Of a DNA stretch of 60,961 nucleotides, positions 18,653 to 26,831 are shown one piece after another. The first letter of the stretch is position 1; each line of letters starts with the position of its first letter. The notes under the pieces are model-generated. The model worked only from the letters and a program-made list of their open reading frames with translations. It made no database searches and was not told where the DNA came from. Source of the DNA: Segatella copri (GTDB taxonomy: Bacteria > Bacteroidota > Bacteroidia > Bacteroidales > Bacteroidaceae). The stretch lies in assembly GCF_009494395.1 (NCBI RefSeq), contig NZ_VZCB01000083.1, positions 1-60,961 of the forward strand. Reading direction: 5' to 3'. Position numbers and translations under genes: made by a program.

Positions 18653-19185
18653 TTATTCGATGTTGTTTTCCTCAAACTCTGCAATCCATTCCCTAACCTT
18701 AGCTTGCAACAAAGCTTTATCTGGCAAGTATAATTGATATGCCGAAGCATAGACATGAGAGTCTTTTGGCAAAGTCAATTCTACAAGTGCATCATTCTTG
18801 CTCTCACAAAGTAATATGCCAATGGTTGGCTTTTCAAAATCCTGTTTTATAAAGCGGTCGTAATAGTTGACATACATCTGCATCTGTCCTAGATCTTGAT
18901 GAGAAAGCTTATCTGTCTTCAAATCAATAAGAACATAGCACTGTAGCAATCTATTATAGAAAACCAAATCTACATAATAGTTCTTTTTGAATTTGCTAAC
19001 CACTGGTTAGCATTTTTGACATCAAAAGGATAACCACTATTTAACCTTTTGGCATATACTATATAGAACTGCCTAATATTGCGGAGATTAGGATATGACC
19101 ACCCCAAACCGCACAGTAAAACTCTTGGATAATTCTTGCAAGACCCGCTTCCCATATTCTGCACGAACATTCCCACTTTGTTATT
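18653..19185 (-). pseudogene. Decayed DUF1016/YhcG PDDEXK nuclease
   Basis: Remnant of a YhcG-type protein (N-terminal DUF1016 DNA-binding region plus C-terminal PD-(D/E)XK nuclease), normally about 330-370 residues. On the minus strand, pieces in different frames read AEYGKRVLQELSKSF, then SYPNLRNIRQFYIVY (both N-terminal domain, about 19050-19160), then after a jump the C-terminal nuclease domain from 19003 to 18653 (YYVDLVFYNR, IDLKTDKL, GQMQMYVNYYDR, IGILLC). The middle is missing and at least two frameshifts are present, so the full enzyme cannot be made. The intact 116-residue C-terminal frame could still be translated. Confidence 0.75.
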
Positions 19186-19409
19186 CGCCGAATTTTATTG
19201 CAAATATACATTAAATGTTACAATAACCGTTATAAATTAAACTATTTTATACAAATTTTCCAATAAAGCTATTGCAGCTTCAGATATGAAGATGACTTCA
19301 GGGCAAACCGAGGATTCCTTGACAATTTCTTCAATAAAAGCAAAAAACAGAGGGCCTCTTGTCCACAGAAACAATTTAAACTATATTTTCTTAAAAAACA
19401 GCCTAAAAG

Positions 19410-19441
19410 TTTGGATGTTACAAATATTAAGTTTATCTTTG
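19410..19441 (+). promoter_or_regulatory. Promoter of the Rpn-family gene
   Basis: TTTG (19410-19413), 20-bp spacer, TATCTTTG (19434-19441). Start expected near 19448, 18 nt before the ATG at 19466. The preceding 225 bp (19186-19409) contain nothing else I can identify. Confidence 0.75.
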
Positions 19442-19465
19442 CATATAATATAAAATGAATATCGT

Positions 19466-20350
19466 ATGAAACAGGTAGAAGAACGATACATCAGCTTGCT
19501 GACCGATTTCGGCTTCAAGCGCATTTTTGGTACGGCAATGAACAAGGATTTGCTCATCTGCTTCCTCAACAGCTTGTTTAATGGCAGACAGGTTGTGAAG
19601 GACGTGTCGTATCTGAACCCGGAGCACGTCGGTGATGTTTATACCGACCGCAAAGCAATCTTCGACGTGTATTGCGAAGGAGAAAACGGCGAGAAGTTCA
19701 TCGTTGAAATGCAGAATGCCTACCAGACGTATTTCAAGGACCGCTCTCTCTTCTACTCCACTTTCCCGATTCGCGAGCAGGCACCAAAGGGGAGTGAATG
19801 GGATTTCAAGCTCAATCATGTCTATACTGTTGCGCTGCTCAACTTCAACATGAATGAGGATGCCTTCGACAAGGAGAAGATTCGCCATCATGTACAGTTG
19901 TGCGATACCGCTACCCACAAGATTTTCTACGATAAGCTGGAGTTTATCTATGTAGAGATTGCCAAGTTCAATAAAAGTTTGGATGAACTGGAAACATTGT
20001 ATGATAAATGGCTATATGCACTGAAGAACCTCTATAAGCTTACCCAACGCCCAAAGGAGTTGTGCGACAAGGTTTTCGACCGTCTCTTTGAGGAAGCCGA
20101 GATTGCTAAGTTCACACCTCAGGAACTGAGGGAGTATGAAGCAAGCAAGATGGCATATCGGGATATCAAGAACTCTATTGATACGGCTAAGCAAGAAGGA
20201 CTTGCTGAGGGTATGGAATTAGGTATGGAAAAAGGCAAGAACCAAAAAGCCCTGGATATTGCCAAGAATATGCTGGCAGATGGTGTTGACATCAATCTGA
20301 TTATGAAGTATTCCGGACTTTCCCAGGAACAAATCGAAAAATTGAAATAA
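19466..20350 (+). CDS. Rpn-family recombination-promoting nuclease (PDDEXK transposase-like)
   Basis: 294-residue Rpn/PD-(D/E)XK family protein. Family members (RpnA in E. coli) are DNA endonucleases that raise RecA-independent recombination, and some act in phage defence. Motifs: LTDFGFKRIFGT (11-22), the nuclease core RKAIFDVYCEGENGEKFIVEMQ (D and E-x-Q in place of E-x-K), a helical central region and a C-terminal Glu/Lys-rich stretch ending with YSGLSQEQIEKL, a typical tail. It has its own promoter and terminator and lies at the left of the defence island. The residue after the core Glu (EMQ) fits this family. Confidence 0.88.
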   Translation: MKQVEERYISLLTDFGFKRIFGTAMNKDLLICFLNSLFNGRQVVKDVSYLNPEHVGDVYTDRKAIFDVYCEGENGEKFIVEMQNAYQTYFKDRSLFYSTFPIREQAPKGSEWDFKLNHVYTVALLNFNMNEDAFDKEKIRHHVQLCDTATHKIFYDKLEFIYVEIAKFNKSLDELETLYDKWLYALKNLYKLTQRPKELCDKVFDRLFEEAEIAKFTPQELREYEASKMAYRDIKNSIDTAKQEGLAEGMELGMEKGKNQKALDIAKNMLADGVDINLIMKYSGLSQEQIEKLK

Positions 20351-20386
20351 GATAATATCTCAGAGGTAAGACATAACAAAAATATA

Positions 20387-20424
20387 CCCCAACCTACTTA
20401 CTCTAGCGGGTTGGGGAATTTTGT
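20387..20424 (+). terminator. Terminator of the Rpn gene
   Basis: CCCCAACC (20387-20394) pairs with GGTTGGGG (20409-20416), then AATTTTGTT. The whole 38-bp sequence is nearly identical to the terminator of the restriction operon at 31755-31797. Confidence 0.85.
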
Positions 20425-20476
20425 TCCAGTATAAAATGTGACAATAGCATGGTACCGATACAGCGCTATCGTCAGC
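20423..20476. repeat. REP-like hairpin repeat, copy 1
   Basis: GTTCCAGTATAAAATG precedes TGACAATAGC (20439-20448), then ATGGTACCGAT and GCTATCGTCA (20465-20474). The outer arms are an inverted repeat. A second copy lies at 20895-20977. Confidence 0.6.
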
Positions 20477-20525
20477 TAAATTAACGTTGCATATACAAAA
20501 TGAGCCGATAAATGAGCCTGTAAAT
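20477..20525 (+). pseudogene. Fragment related to the NEPV tail of the AlbA_2 gene
   Basis: The DNA reads LTLHIQNEPINEPVND, matching residues at the NEPV-repeat region of the protein encoded at 30242-31738 (31467 onward). Only about 50 bp remain, so it is a relic of a paralogue or of a recombination event. Confidence 0.55.
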
Positions 20526-20635
20526 GACTCACCCTGAGCGCGCTGTACTAACGGGAAGAGGGGTGAGTATGTTGCTGCAAAGGTATATTTTTATTCGAAA
20601 CGCCAAAAACTTTTAGCGAAAAATCCAGAATTTTC

Positions 20636-20666
20636 TTGCTTTATTCGAATAAAAGTCTTATCTTTG
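20636..20666 (+). promoter_or_regulatory. Promoter with a palindromic operator in the spacer
   Basis: TTG (20636-20638), 20-bp spacer, TATCTTTG (20659-20666). The spacer holds the perfect 14-bp palindrome TTTATTCGAATAAA (20640-20653); a half-site TTTTATTCGAA lies upstream near 20589-20599. This layout is typical of autorepression by a small DNA-binding antitoxin (inference). Copy 2 has the same layout at 21639-21665 with one changed base in the palindrome. Confidence 0.6.
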
Positions 20667-20691
20667 CAGAAGATATTAATTAATAAAAAAT

Positions 20692-20844
20692 ATGGCAAGA
20701 CCTATAAAAGAAACGCCCAAACTTCATTGTGAAGATGCCAGAGCATTTGAGGCTAGGATGAAAAATCCTCCAAAGGAAAGCCGCGAAAAGATGGAAGAAA
20801 TCAATCGTGACTACAATTATATAATGAGTTTATTCGTAAATTGA
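20692..20844 (+). CDS. Small antitoxin-like protein, copy 1 (50 residues)
   Basis: Starts MARPIKETPKLHCEDARAFE and ends YIMSLFVN. Highly charged and helical, with no signal peptide. I recall similar MARPIKETP-type proteins encoded immediately before GNAT-type toxins in Bacteroidales, but this is memory, not a search. The next ATG lies 2 bp after its stop and begins a truncated partner. A second copy, 50 residues with four differences, is at 21764-21916. Confidence 0.6.
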   Translation: MARPIKETPKLHCEDARAFEARMKNPPKESREKMEEINRDYNYIMSLFVN

Positions 20845-20846
20845 TT

Positions 20847-20906
20847 ATGAACGATAATGAAAACATTTGCGAACCGTTAAAGATTCGAAGATTTGTTTCA
20901 GCATAA
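20847..20906 (+). pseudogene. Truncated partner (toxin-like) gene, copy 1
   Basis: The frame begins MNDNENICEPLKIRR, which resembles the N-terminus of GNAT-type toxins, and then runs into the REP-like repeat at 20895 and stops after 19 codons. The rest of the gene is absent. Confidence 0.45.
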
Positions 20907-20977
20907 AATGTGACGATAGCATGGTACCGATTACACAGCTACGCTTGGTAACGATACAGCACTATCGTCAATAAACT
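20895..20977. repeat. REP-like hairpin repeat, copy 2
   Basis: GTTTCAGCATAAAATG, TGACGATAGC (20911-20920), ATGGTACCGAT, an extra 24 bp that partly repeats the core (GGTAACGAT), then CTATCGTCA ending at 20970. Matches 20423-20476. Its left end cuts the truncated partner gene. Confidence 0.6.
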
Positions 20978-21020
20978 AAAGTTTAATAGAAACATCAAAA
21001 AGTGTAACGCTATATGAAGG

Positions 21021-21045
21021 ATTTGTGGGACACTGTCCCACAAAT
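21021..21045. repeat. GTGGGAC/GTCCCAC palindrome
   Basis: ATTTGTGGGAC (21021-21031), loop ACT, GTCCCACAAAT (21035-21045). Same outer stem (ATTTGTG/CACAAAT) and loop size as 18619-18645 with a changed core pair. Confidence 0.6.
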
Positions 21046-21060
21046 TGGAAATGCCAGGTA

Positions 21061-21477
21061 GAACTTAAGCATCAAGGTTTATGTTCGCCAAAAAGACGAA
21101 CTGTTGGCAGAGGAGGAAGAACAAGCCAAGCTTTCTCTGAGAGCAGTAAACATGAGCGACTGGGAAACAAGCGAATTGGAGGAAGACCTTTGCCTCAAGG
21201 GTTTCATCCAATTCCATTGGGGCGGTTGGTGGCAACAGGCATGGAGTGCGAGCCATTCTAAGAAGACAAAGACGAGCTTCATACCCAGGACGACTGCTAC
21301 CCATTCATTTTCACAAACATCAAAGGTCCAATCCTTGTTAAGGAAGAAGATATGGATGCTTATATCAGAAACCACAAAGATGACTTCATCGGTCAAGCCG
21401 AAGAATCCTTGCCAATCAAATCCTGCAGAAGATTATTCGAATTATTCGACATAGATACCGACTGGCTGGAATTATAA
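21061..21477 (+). pseudogene. Frameshifted relic of an unidentified gene
   Basis: From about 21070 one frame reads KVYVRQKDELLAEEEEQAK and later GFIQFHWGGWWQQAW; at about 21258 the sense shifts frame and continues DDCYPFIFTNIKGPILV, then RLFELFDIDTDWLEL, ending TAA 21475-21477. The two halves read as ordinary protein only in different frames, so this is a decayed gene. No start codon is clear and I do not recognise the family. Confidence 0.5.
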
Positions 21478-21521
21478 AATACCGTCCGTACTTCATCTTC
21501 GAAATACACAAGCATAAAAAA

Positions 21522-21966
21522 GACTCACCCTGAACGCGCTGTTCTAACGGGAAGCGGGGTGAGTAGTATATTGTTGCAAAGGATTATTTTTATTCGAAAC
21601 AACAAAACTTTTAGCGAAAAAATCCAGATTTTTCTTGCTTAATTCGAATAAAAGTCTTATCTTTGCAGAAGATAGGCAGCACTCAGCGATCTGAAGGCAA
21701 TCTTTCATTGCGCTCGCTGGCACTGTCTTCGCAAAAGATATTAATTAATAAATAATTAAAAATATGGCAAGACCTATAAAAGAAACACCCATACTTCATG
21801 GTGAAGATGCCAGAGTATTTGAGGCTAGGATGAAAAATCCTCCAAAGGAAAGCTGCGAAAAGATGGAAGAAATCAATCGTGACTACAATTATATAATGAG
21901 TTTATTCGTAAATTGATTATGAACGATAATGAAGACATTTGCGAACCGTTAAAGATTCGAAGATTA
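21522..21966 (+). repeat. Duplicated TA-like cassette, copy 2
   Basis: Second copy of the repeat at 20526-20896, with the same hairpin (GACTCACCC ... GGGTGAGT), promoter, 50-codon gene and partner start. It contains an extra segment at 21676-21740 between promoter and gene. It directly precedes the restriction operon. Confidence 0.8.
21764..21916 (+). CDS. Small antitoxin-like protein, copy 2 (50 residues)
   Basis: Starts MARPIKETPILHGEDARVFE, ends YIMSLFVN; differs from copy 1 at a few positions (I11, G13, V18, C31). Helical, charged, soluble. A promoter (TATCTTTG at 21658-21665) lies about 100 bp upstream. Followed after 2 bp by a truncated partner frame. Its transcript could continue into the restriction operon, since no terminator is visible before 22015. 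The antitoxin reading is inference from size, arrangement and recalled relatives. Confidence 0.55.
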   Translation: MARPIKETPILHGEDARVFEARMKNPPKESCEKMEEINRDYNYIMSLFVN

Positions 21967-21999
21967 GATGTTTTAATTCAAGATATTTTTAGTCAATAA
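21919..21999 (+). pseudogene. Truncated partner (toxin-like) gene, copy 2
   Basis: MNDNEDICEPLKIRRLDVLIQD continues for 26 codons and stops at 21999. It keeps the same first 15 residues as copy 1 apart from one change, then diverges. Full GNAT-type toxins are about 150-180 residues, so nothing functional remains if that identity is right. Confidence 0.45.
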
Positions 22000-22014
22000 A
22001 TAAATTAATAATAA

Positions 22015-22764
22015 ATGTATATTGACATAATTTTATTAATAATAGCGATTTGCTATCCTTTTATATTTAAATATATTGAACAGTATTTTTCACAAAAGGG
22101 GAAAAATGCTGCTCAAAAAGAAGATGTTCGTGATATTCAATACGAATCAAAAAAAGGTGAAAATATCGCAACAAAAGAAGATATTAAGGAGATAACATCA
22201 CAGATTGAAACAGTAAAGAATGAAATCTCGTTTGAAAAACAACGCAGACATGAGTTTATAAATCAACGGACGGAACGTTTGTTGAAAATTTTGTATCTTA
22301 CTGAGAAATTGAATGAGCAACAAGGAATCTTGTTATATGCTTTGTACGACAAACATTCCTCTAAACGTCTTCTTTCTTTGATTGAGCAAATAAATGGTAC
22401 GCTATTATCATTCCTACATGAATGCAGAATTATCTATGTGACGGTTGAAGATAAAGATTTGACTTCACGAGTAACGGATTTAATAAAAGATGCTCAAGCT
22501 TATGCAGGTTATATGTGCTATATAGCAAGTAACGCTGCCAGCCATTTAACTAATTGGGAAGATTTCCTTGATTTAGCAGAAAAACATAATAATGCAACTC
22601 AGCTACTGAACGAGGCTATAAAAAGTCAAAATGGTGTCGAACAAACAAGAAAAGAATTTGAAAATAATATAAGCGACAAAAAGGAGGCTTTGTATGAAAG
22701 CCAAATTAAATACCTATCAAAGTTGAATTTATTATTTGGTAGTGAATTTCATTTAAAAGAATAA
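22015..22764 (+). CDS. Membrane-anchored coiled-coil protein, first gene of the type I R-M operon
   Basis: 249 residues, function unknown. One N-terminal transmembrane helix (about 3-20, IDIILLIIAICYPFIFKYI), then a charged helical region (about 25-100) with heptad-like spacing rich in Lys/Glu/Gln, then an all-helical domain with no Cys-type metal site or catalytic motif. The stop lies 10 bp before hsdM, on the same strand, so it belongs to the operon. It could tether the R-M complex, act as a membrane-linked defence effector, or be an unrelated passenger; the sequence cannot distinguish these. AT-rich like the rest of the operon. Confidence 0.7.
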   Translation: MYIDIILLIIAICYPFIFKYIEQYFSQKGKNAAQKEDVRDIQYESKKGENIATKEDIKEITSQIETVKNEISFEKQRRHEFINQRTERLLKILYLTEKLNEQQGILLYALYDKHSSKRLLSLIEQINGTLLSFLHECRIIYVTVEDKDLTSRVTDLIKDAQAYAGYMCYIASNAASHLTNWEDFLDLAEKHNNATQLLNEAIKSQNGVEQTRKEFENNISDKKEALYESQIKYLSKLNLLFGSEFHLKE

Positions 22765-22774
22765 AAATACTATT

Positions 22775-25576
22775 ATGAACAAGCAACAACTCGCAAATAA
22801 AATATGGGCATCTGCAAATAAGATGCGCTCTAAAATAGAAGCAAATGAATACAAGGATTATATTCTTGGATTCATTTTTTACAAGTTCCTTTCCGAGCAA
22901 GAAGTAAGAGTTGCTAAGGAATATGATTTTACTGATGCAGATTTACCTCAACTCAATGAGGAAAATGAGGAAATCGTCAAGTGGGCACAAAGTAAATTAG
23001 GCTATTTTATAGCATACGAAAACCTTTATTCTACATGGATGGATAAGGATTTTGGTTTTCGAATAACCAATGTACGTGACGCTCTGTCTGCTTTTACACG
23101 TTTGATTTCACCAACTCATAAGAAGGTCTTCTCTGGCATATTTGATACTTTGCAGACAGGATTGAAAAAGTTGGGAACATCTGATGCGGAACAAACACGT
23201 GCTGTAAGTGACCTGCTTTCTTTGATTAAAGATATTCCTATGAGTGGAAGGCAAGACTATGATGTACTTGGCTTTATTTATGAATATCTTATAAGTCAGT
23301 TTGCAGCCAATGCCGGCAAGAAAGCTGGTGAGTTCTATACTCCTCATGAGGTTTCTTTACTGATGTCAGAAATTGTGGCTTATAATCTTAAAGACCGTTC
23401 TCAAATAGAAATTTATGACCCGACAAGCGGTTCAGGTTCTCTTCTTATCAATATCGGTAAGTCGGTGGCTCGTCATATCCAGCAAGATAACTGTATTAAG
23501 TATTATGCACAAGAATTAAAGCAGAATACTTTCAACCTCACTCGTATGAATCTCGTTATGAGAGGCATCATACCAGATAACATTATAGCAAGAAATGGTG
23601 ACACATTGAAGGATGATTGGCCTTATTTTGACGAGAATGACAAGGAAAATACTTATCACCCTCTGCATGTAGATGCAGTGGTTAGCAATCCACCATATTC
23701 TCAGAGTTGGACTCCTCCTCGTAAATCGAAGAATGGAGATTTGGGAGAGGTTGACCCACGATTTGACGATTACGGCATTGCGCCTAAAGGTAAGGCAGAC
23801 TATGCTTTCTTGCTTCATGACTTATATCATTTGAAGACCGATGGCATAATGACCATCGTCTTGCCTCATGGTGTGCTTTTCCGTGGAGATGCTGGTGATG
23901 GAACAGAAAGTAGCGTAGGTGATGGCTCTGAAGGAAGTATTCGCAGACAGTTGATTGAAAATGACAACATAGAGGCTATCATCGGTTTACCTGCTGACAT
24001 CTTCTTTGGTACGGGTATTCCTACTATAGTCATGGTGCTACGCAAGTCTCGTCCAACAAGTGATGTACTTATCGTAGATGCCTCCAAGGGATTTAAAAAG
24101 GAAGGAAAGAAGAACAAGTTGCGTGCTTCTGACATTAAGCGTATAGTGGATACCTATATTTCTAAGAGGGAAGAACCAAAGTTCTCCCGATTGGTAACTA
24201 AAGAAGAGATTCGTGCTAATGGTTATAACCTCAACATTCCTCGATATGTCAATTCTTCGGATGATGCAGAAACATGGGATTTATATGCAACGATGTTTGG
24301 TGGTGTACCAAAGGTGGAACTTTCTGCAATGGATAGATATTGGGATGCTTTTGCGGGATTGAAAAATTCTCTTTTCAAGCAGACAGATACTCCACAAACC
24401 GAATTTAAGGTGACAGATATTCAAAAGACAGTGGAGAATCATCCTTCTGTAGTTGGTTTCAAGAACATGTTCTCTGAAAAGTTTGGTGGCTTTAGCGAAA
24501 TATTACATCATCGTTTGCTCGACAATATGCAGTCTCTGAATATTGCCGCAGAAGAGGATGCAATTACTTCATATATATTTAATCAGCTCGAGCAAATGCC
24601 ACTTGTTGACCGCTTTGAGGCTTACCAATTGTTTGCAGATAAATGGCAGACAATTTCGCAGGATTTGGAAATCATTCAATCGGAAGGATTTGAGGCTACT
24701 CGCATGGTAGATGCCAACTGGGTTATCAAAAAGAAGGATGATAAGGAATATGAGGTGCAAGATGGCTGGATTGGTCATGTACTACCCTTTGAACTTGTAC
24801 AGACTACTTATTTGAAATCAGAATGGCAAGCTCTTCACGATAAGGAAGAACGCCTAGAAATGGCTGCTTCCGAGACAGAGGAAACATTGGGAGAATTAGC
24901 TGATGATGAGCGTGATGGTATTACCAATGATGATGGGGTACTTGACAAGAAGGCTCTTGACGGAAAACTTTCTGAAGCTTTGGAAGAAGTGGAAACTCCT
25001 GAGATTTCTTCACTCAATGAATACCTCCTACTTTCAAAAAAGAAAGATAAGTTGGCTTTTATTGCTGCTCATGATGAGATAAGCTGGGAAAACGTAACTG
25101 CTGGTAAGGATGGCACATACGGCAAGGCTGCTGCTAATGCGCTCATTGGTCATTATCGTGCTAACTTTGATTTCCCAGAAAACTCTTATGAGGCACATCT
25201 GATAAGGATTAGTCGTCTGATGAATGAGACTAAAACCTTGAAGGCTGAGATTAAACTTGCTGCCGTAGCCTTGCATGAGCATACTAAGCTAACGATAGAG
25301 CAAGAATTATCCGATGAAGATGTGATGAAGTTACTATCCATCAAATGGATAGAGGGACTTTGTGCCCATTTGGCAACATTGCCTCAGACTATCATAGATG
25401 AGTTTATTGGCAAACTTATGGCTTTGCAGAAAAAGTACGCAACAACGCTTGTGAACTTGGAACACGACATTCACAATGCTTCCATACAGCTTGCTGATAT
25501 GATAGATGAATTGACGGGCAACGAGTTTGATATGGCTGCTTTGCAGGAATTAAAGAAAGTTTTGGTAAATGTTTAA
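22775..25576 (+). CDS. hsdM: Type I restriction-modification system methyltransferase subunit HsdM
   Basis: N6-adenine DNA methyltransferase subunit; with HsdS it methylates the target, and with HsdR it forms the restriction complex. The 933 residues contain the HsdM N-terminal helical domain (about 1-150), FYTPHEVSLLM (about 187-197), the SAM motif DPTSGSGS (215-222) and the catalytic motif NPPY (305-308). The C-terminal half (about 490-933) is an unusually long helical extension compared with classic EcoKI HsdM (about 530); long forms do occur in Bacteroidetes. It overlaps nothing and sits 12 bp before hsdS, with a strong AAGGAGG-like ribosome site in that gap. Confidence 0.95.
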   Translation: MNKQQLANKIWASANKMRSKIEANEYKDYILGFIFYKFLSEQEVRVAKEYDFTDADLPQLNEENEEIVKWAQSKLGYFIAYENLYSTWMDKDFGFRITNVRDALSAFTRLISPTHKKVFSGIFDTLQTGLKKLGTSDAEQTRAVSDLLSLIKDIPMSGRQDYDVLGFIYEYLISQFAANAGKKAGEFYTPHEVSLLMSEIVAYNLKDRSQIEIYDPTSGSGSLLINIGKSVARHIQQDNCIKYYAQELKQNTFNLTRMNLVMRGIIPDNIIARNGDTLKDDWPYFDENDKENTYHPLHVDAVVSNPPYSQSWTPPRKSKNGDLGEVDPRFDDYGIAPKGKADYAFLLHDLYHLKTDGIMTIVLPHGVLFRGDAGDGTESSVGDGSEGSIRRQLIENDNIEAIIGLPADIFFGTGIPTIVMVLRKSRPTSDVLIVDASKGFKKEGKKNKLRASDIKRIVDTYISKREEPKFSRLVTKEEIRANGYNLNIPRYVNSSDDAETWDLYATMFGGVPKVELSAMDRYWDAFAGLKNSLFKQTDTPQTEFKVTDIQKTVENHPSVVGFKNMFSEKFGGFSEILHHRLLDNMQSLNIAAEEDAITSYIFNQLEQMPLVDRFEAYQLFADKWQTISQDLEIIQSEGFEATRMVDANWVIKKKDDKEYEVQDGWIGHVLPFELVQTTYLKSEWQALHDKEERLEMAASETEETLGELADDERDGITNDDGVLDKKALDGKLSEALEEVETPEISSLNEYLLLSKKKDKLAFIAAHDEISWENVTAGKDGTYGKAAANALIGHYRANFDFPENSYEAHLIRISRLMNETKTLKAEIKLAAVALHEHTKLTIEQELSDEDVMKLLSIKWIEGLCAHLATLPQTIIDEFIGKLMALQKKYATTLVNLEHDIHNASIQLADMIDELTGNEFDMAALQELKKVLVNV

Positions 25577-25588
25577 GGAGGAATAAAT

Positions 25589-26812
25589 ATGGATAAAATG
25601 AAGAAAGTTCCAGAGATACGATTTAAAGAATTTGAGGAGGAATGGGTACAGAGTAAATTAGGTGACTGCTTTCTTGAACGTGTTGAGAGATCTGCAATAG
25701 GCGAACTAATTTCTATTACAATTAACAATGGTGTAGTAAAAGCTGCTGATACGGGACGCGCAGACAGCTCAAGTGCAGATAAATCTAACTATAAAAGAGT
25801 TGAAGTTGGTGATATAGCTTATAATTCTATGCGTATGTGGCAAGGAGCGTGTGGCTATTCCTCGTATAGTGGTATATTGAGCCCTGCTTATACTGTAGTA
25901 ACTCCAACTAATGGGGTTGATGTGAAGTTTTATTATTATCTGTTTAAAAGAACAGATTCTCTTTATCAATTTAGAATCAATTCGCAAGGTTTGACTTCTG
26001 ATACTTGGAATTTAAAATATCCATGTTTTTCTAAAATTAATTGTATGGTTCCAAAAGAGCCTGAACAAAAGCGAATTGCGGAGTTATTCTTGCATATTGA
26101 CAATCTCATCAGCAAATTAGAACAGAAGTTAGAGAAGTTGCGCAATATCAAGCAATCACTTCTTAATCAGATGTTTGTAAATGTTAATAGGGGGGGGTAC
26201 GCTCCGCTAATTAGATTTAATGGATATAATAATAAGTGGATAATGTTGACGTTGAATGATATATCAGAAAGAATAACAAGGAAGAATACTAATAATGAAT
26301 CTTCTTTGCCTCTAACTGTCTCTGCTCAATATGGATTGATAAATCAAAATGATTTTTTCAATAGTCGTATAGCGAGTAAAGACGTGTCTGGATATTATTT
26401 GATAAAAAATGGGGAGTTTGCTTACAACAAAAGTTCTTCAGATGGTTATCCTTTTGGTGCAGTTAAAAGATTAGACAGATATAAAATGGGAGTTCTTTCC
26501 ACATTATATATAATTTTTGCATTGAATAAAGATAAAATAGATAGCGATTTTTTGTCTATTTTCTTCGAAACGGATAAATGGTATGAACATATAAGTCAAC
26601 GTGCTGCAGAAGGTGCAAGAAATCATGGTTTGTTGAATATATCATCCGAAGACTTTTTAGACTTGAAAATTTTAACTCCAAAGTCTAAAAATGAACAAAA
26701 CCTAATCGCTGGGTATGTGTCGGCATTAGATAGATTGGTAGAGGGAACTTCCTCTAAACTTACCAAACTCCGCACAATGAAGCAATCTTTGCTTCAAAAA
26801 ATGTTTGTATAA
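25589..26812 (+). CDS. hsdS: Type I restriction-modification specificity subunit HsdS
   Basis: DNA-recognition subunit; two target recognition domains (TRDs) each read half of a bipartite site. The 407 residues divide into TRD1 (about 10-165), central helix CR1 (LISKLEQKLEKLRNIKQSLL, about 172-191), TRD2 (about 210-375) and helix CR2 (LTKLRTMKQSLLQKMFV, end). The two helices end with the related KQSLLNQMFV and KQSLLQKMFV. Exactly between CR1 and TRD2 there is a run of eight G (26190-26197). The present length keeps the full frame; one G fewer gives TAA and one more gives TAG within 4-6 codons, leaving a half-size HsdS of about 206 residues. Half-size HsdS can dimerise in other systems. Confidence 0.95.
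   Translation: MDKMKKVPEIRFKEFEEEWVQSKLGDCFLERVERSAIGELISITINNGVVKAADTGRADSSSADKSNYKRVEVGDIAYNSMRMWQGACGYSSYSGILSPAYTVVTPTNGVDVKFYYYLFKRTDSLYQFRINSQGLTSDTWNLKYPCFSKINCMVPKEPEQKRIAELFLHIDNLISKLEQKLEKLRNIKQSLLNQMFVNVNRGGYAPLIRFNGYNNKWIMLTLNDISERITRKNTNNESSLPLTVSAQYGLINQNDFFNSRIASKDVSGYYLIKNGEFAYNKSSSDGYPFGAVKRLDRYKMGVLSTLYIIFALNKDKIDSDFLSIFFETDKWYEHISQRAAEGARNHGLLNISSEDFLDLKILTPKSKNEQNLIAGYVSALDRLVEGTSSKLTKLRTMKQSLLQKMFV
26190..26197 (+). repeat. G8 homopolymer in hsdS
   Basis: Eight consecutive G inside the AT-rich hsdS gene (codons AGG GGG GGG after Val-Asn). It sits at the junction of the two TRD halves, where slippage would change specificity. Confidence 0.9.
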
Positions 26813-26831
26813 CAAGTAAATATAAAACGAT

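Larger units (their letters stand above)
20526..20896 (+). repeat. Duplicated TA-like cassette, copy 1
   Basis: About 370 bp starting with a GACTCACCC...GGGTGAGT hairpin, followed by a promoter region with a TTCGAA palindrome, a 50-codon gene and the first codons of a second gene. Strongly similar to 21522-21966. Copy 2 carries about 65 bp extra (21676-21740) before the gene. Confidence 0.8.
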
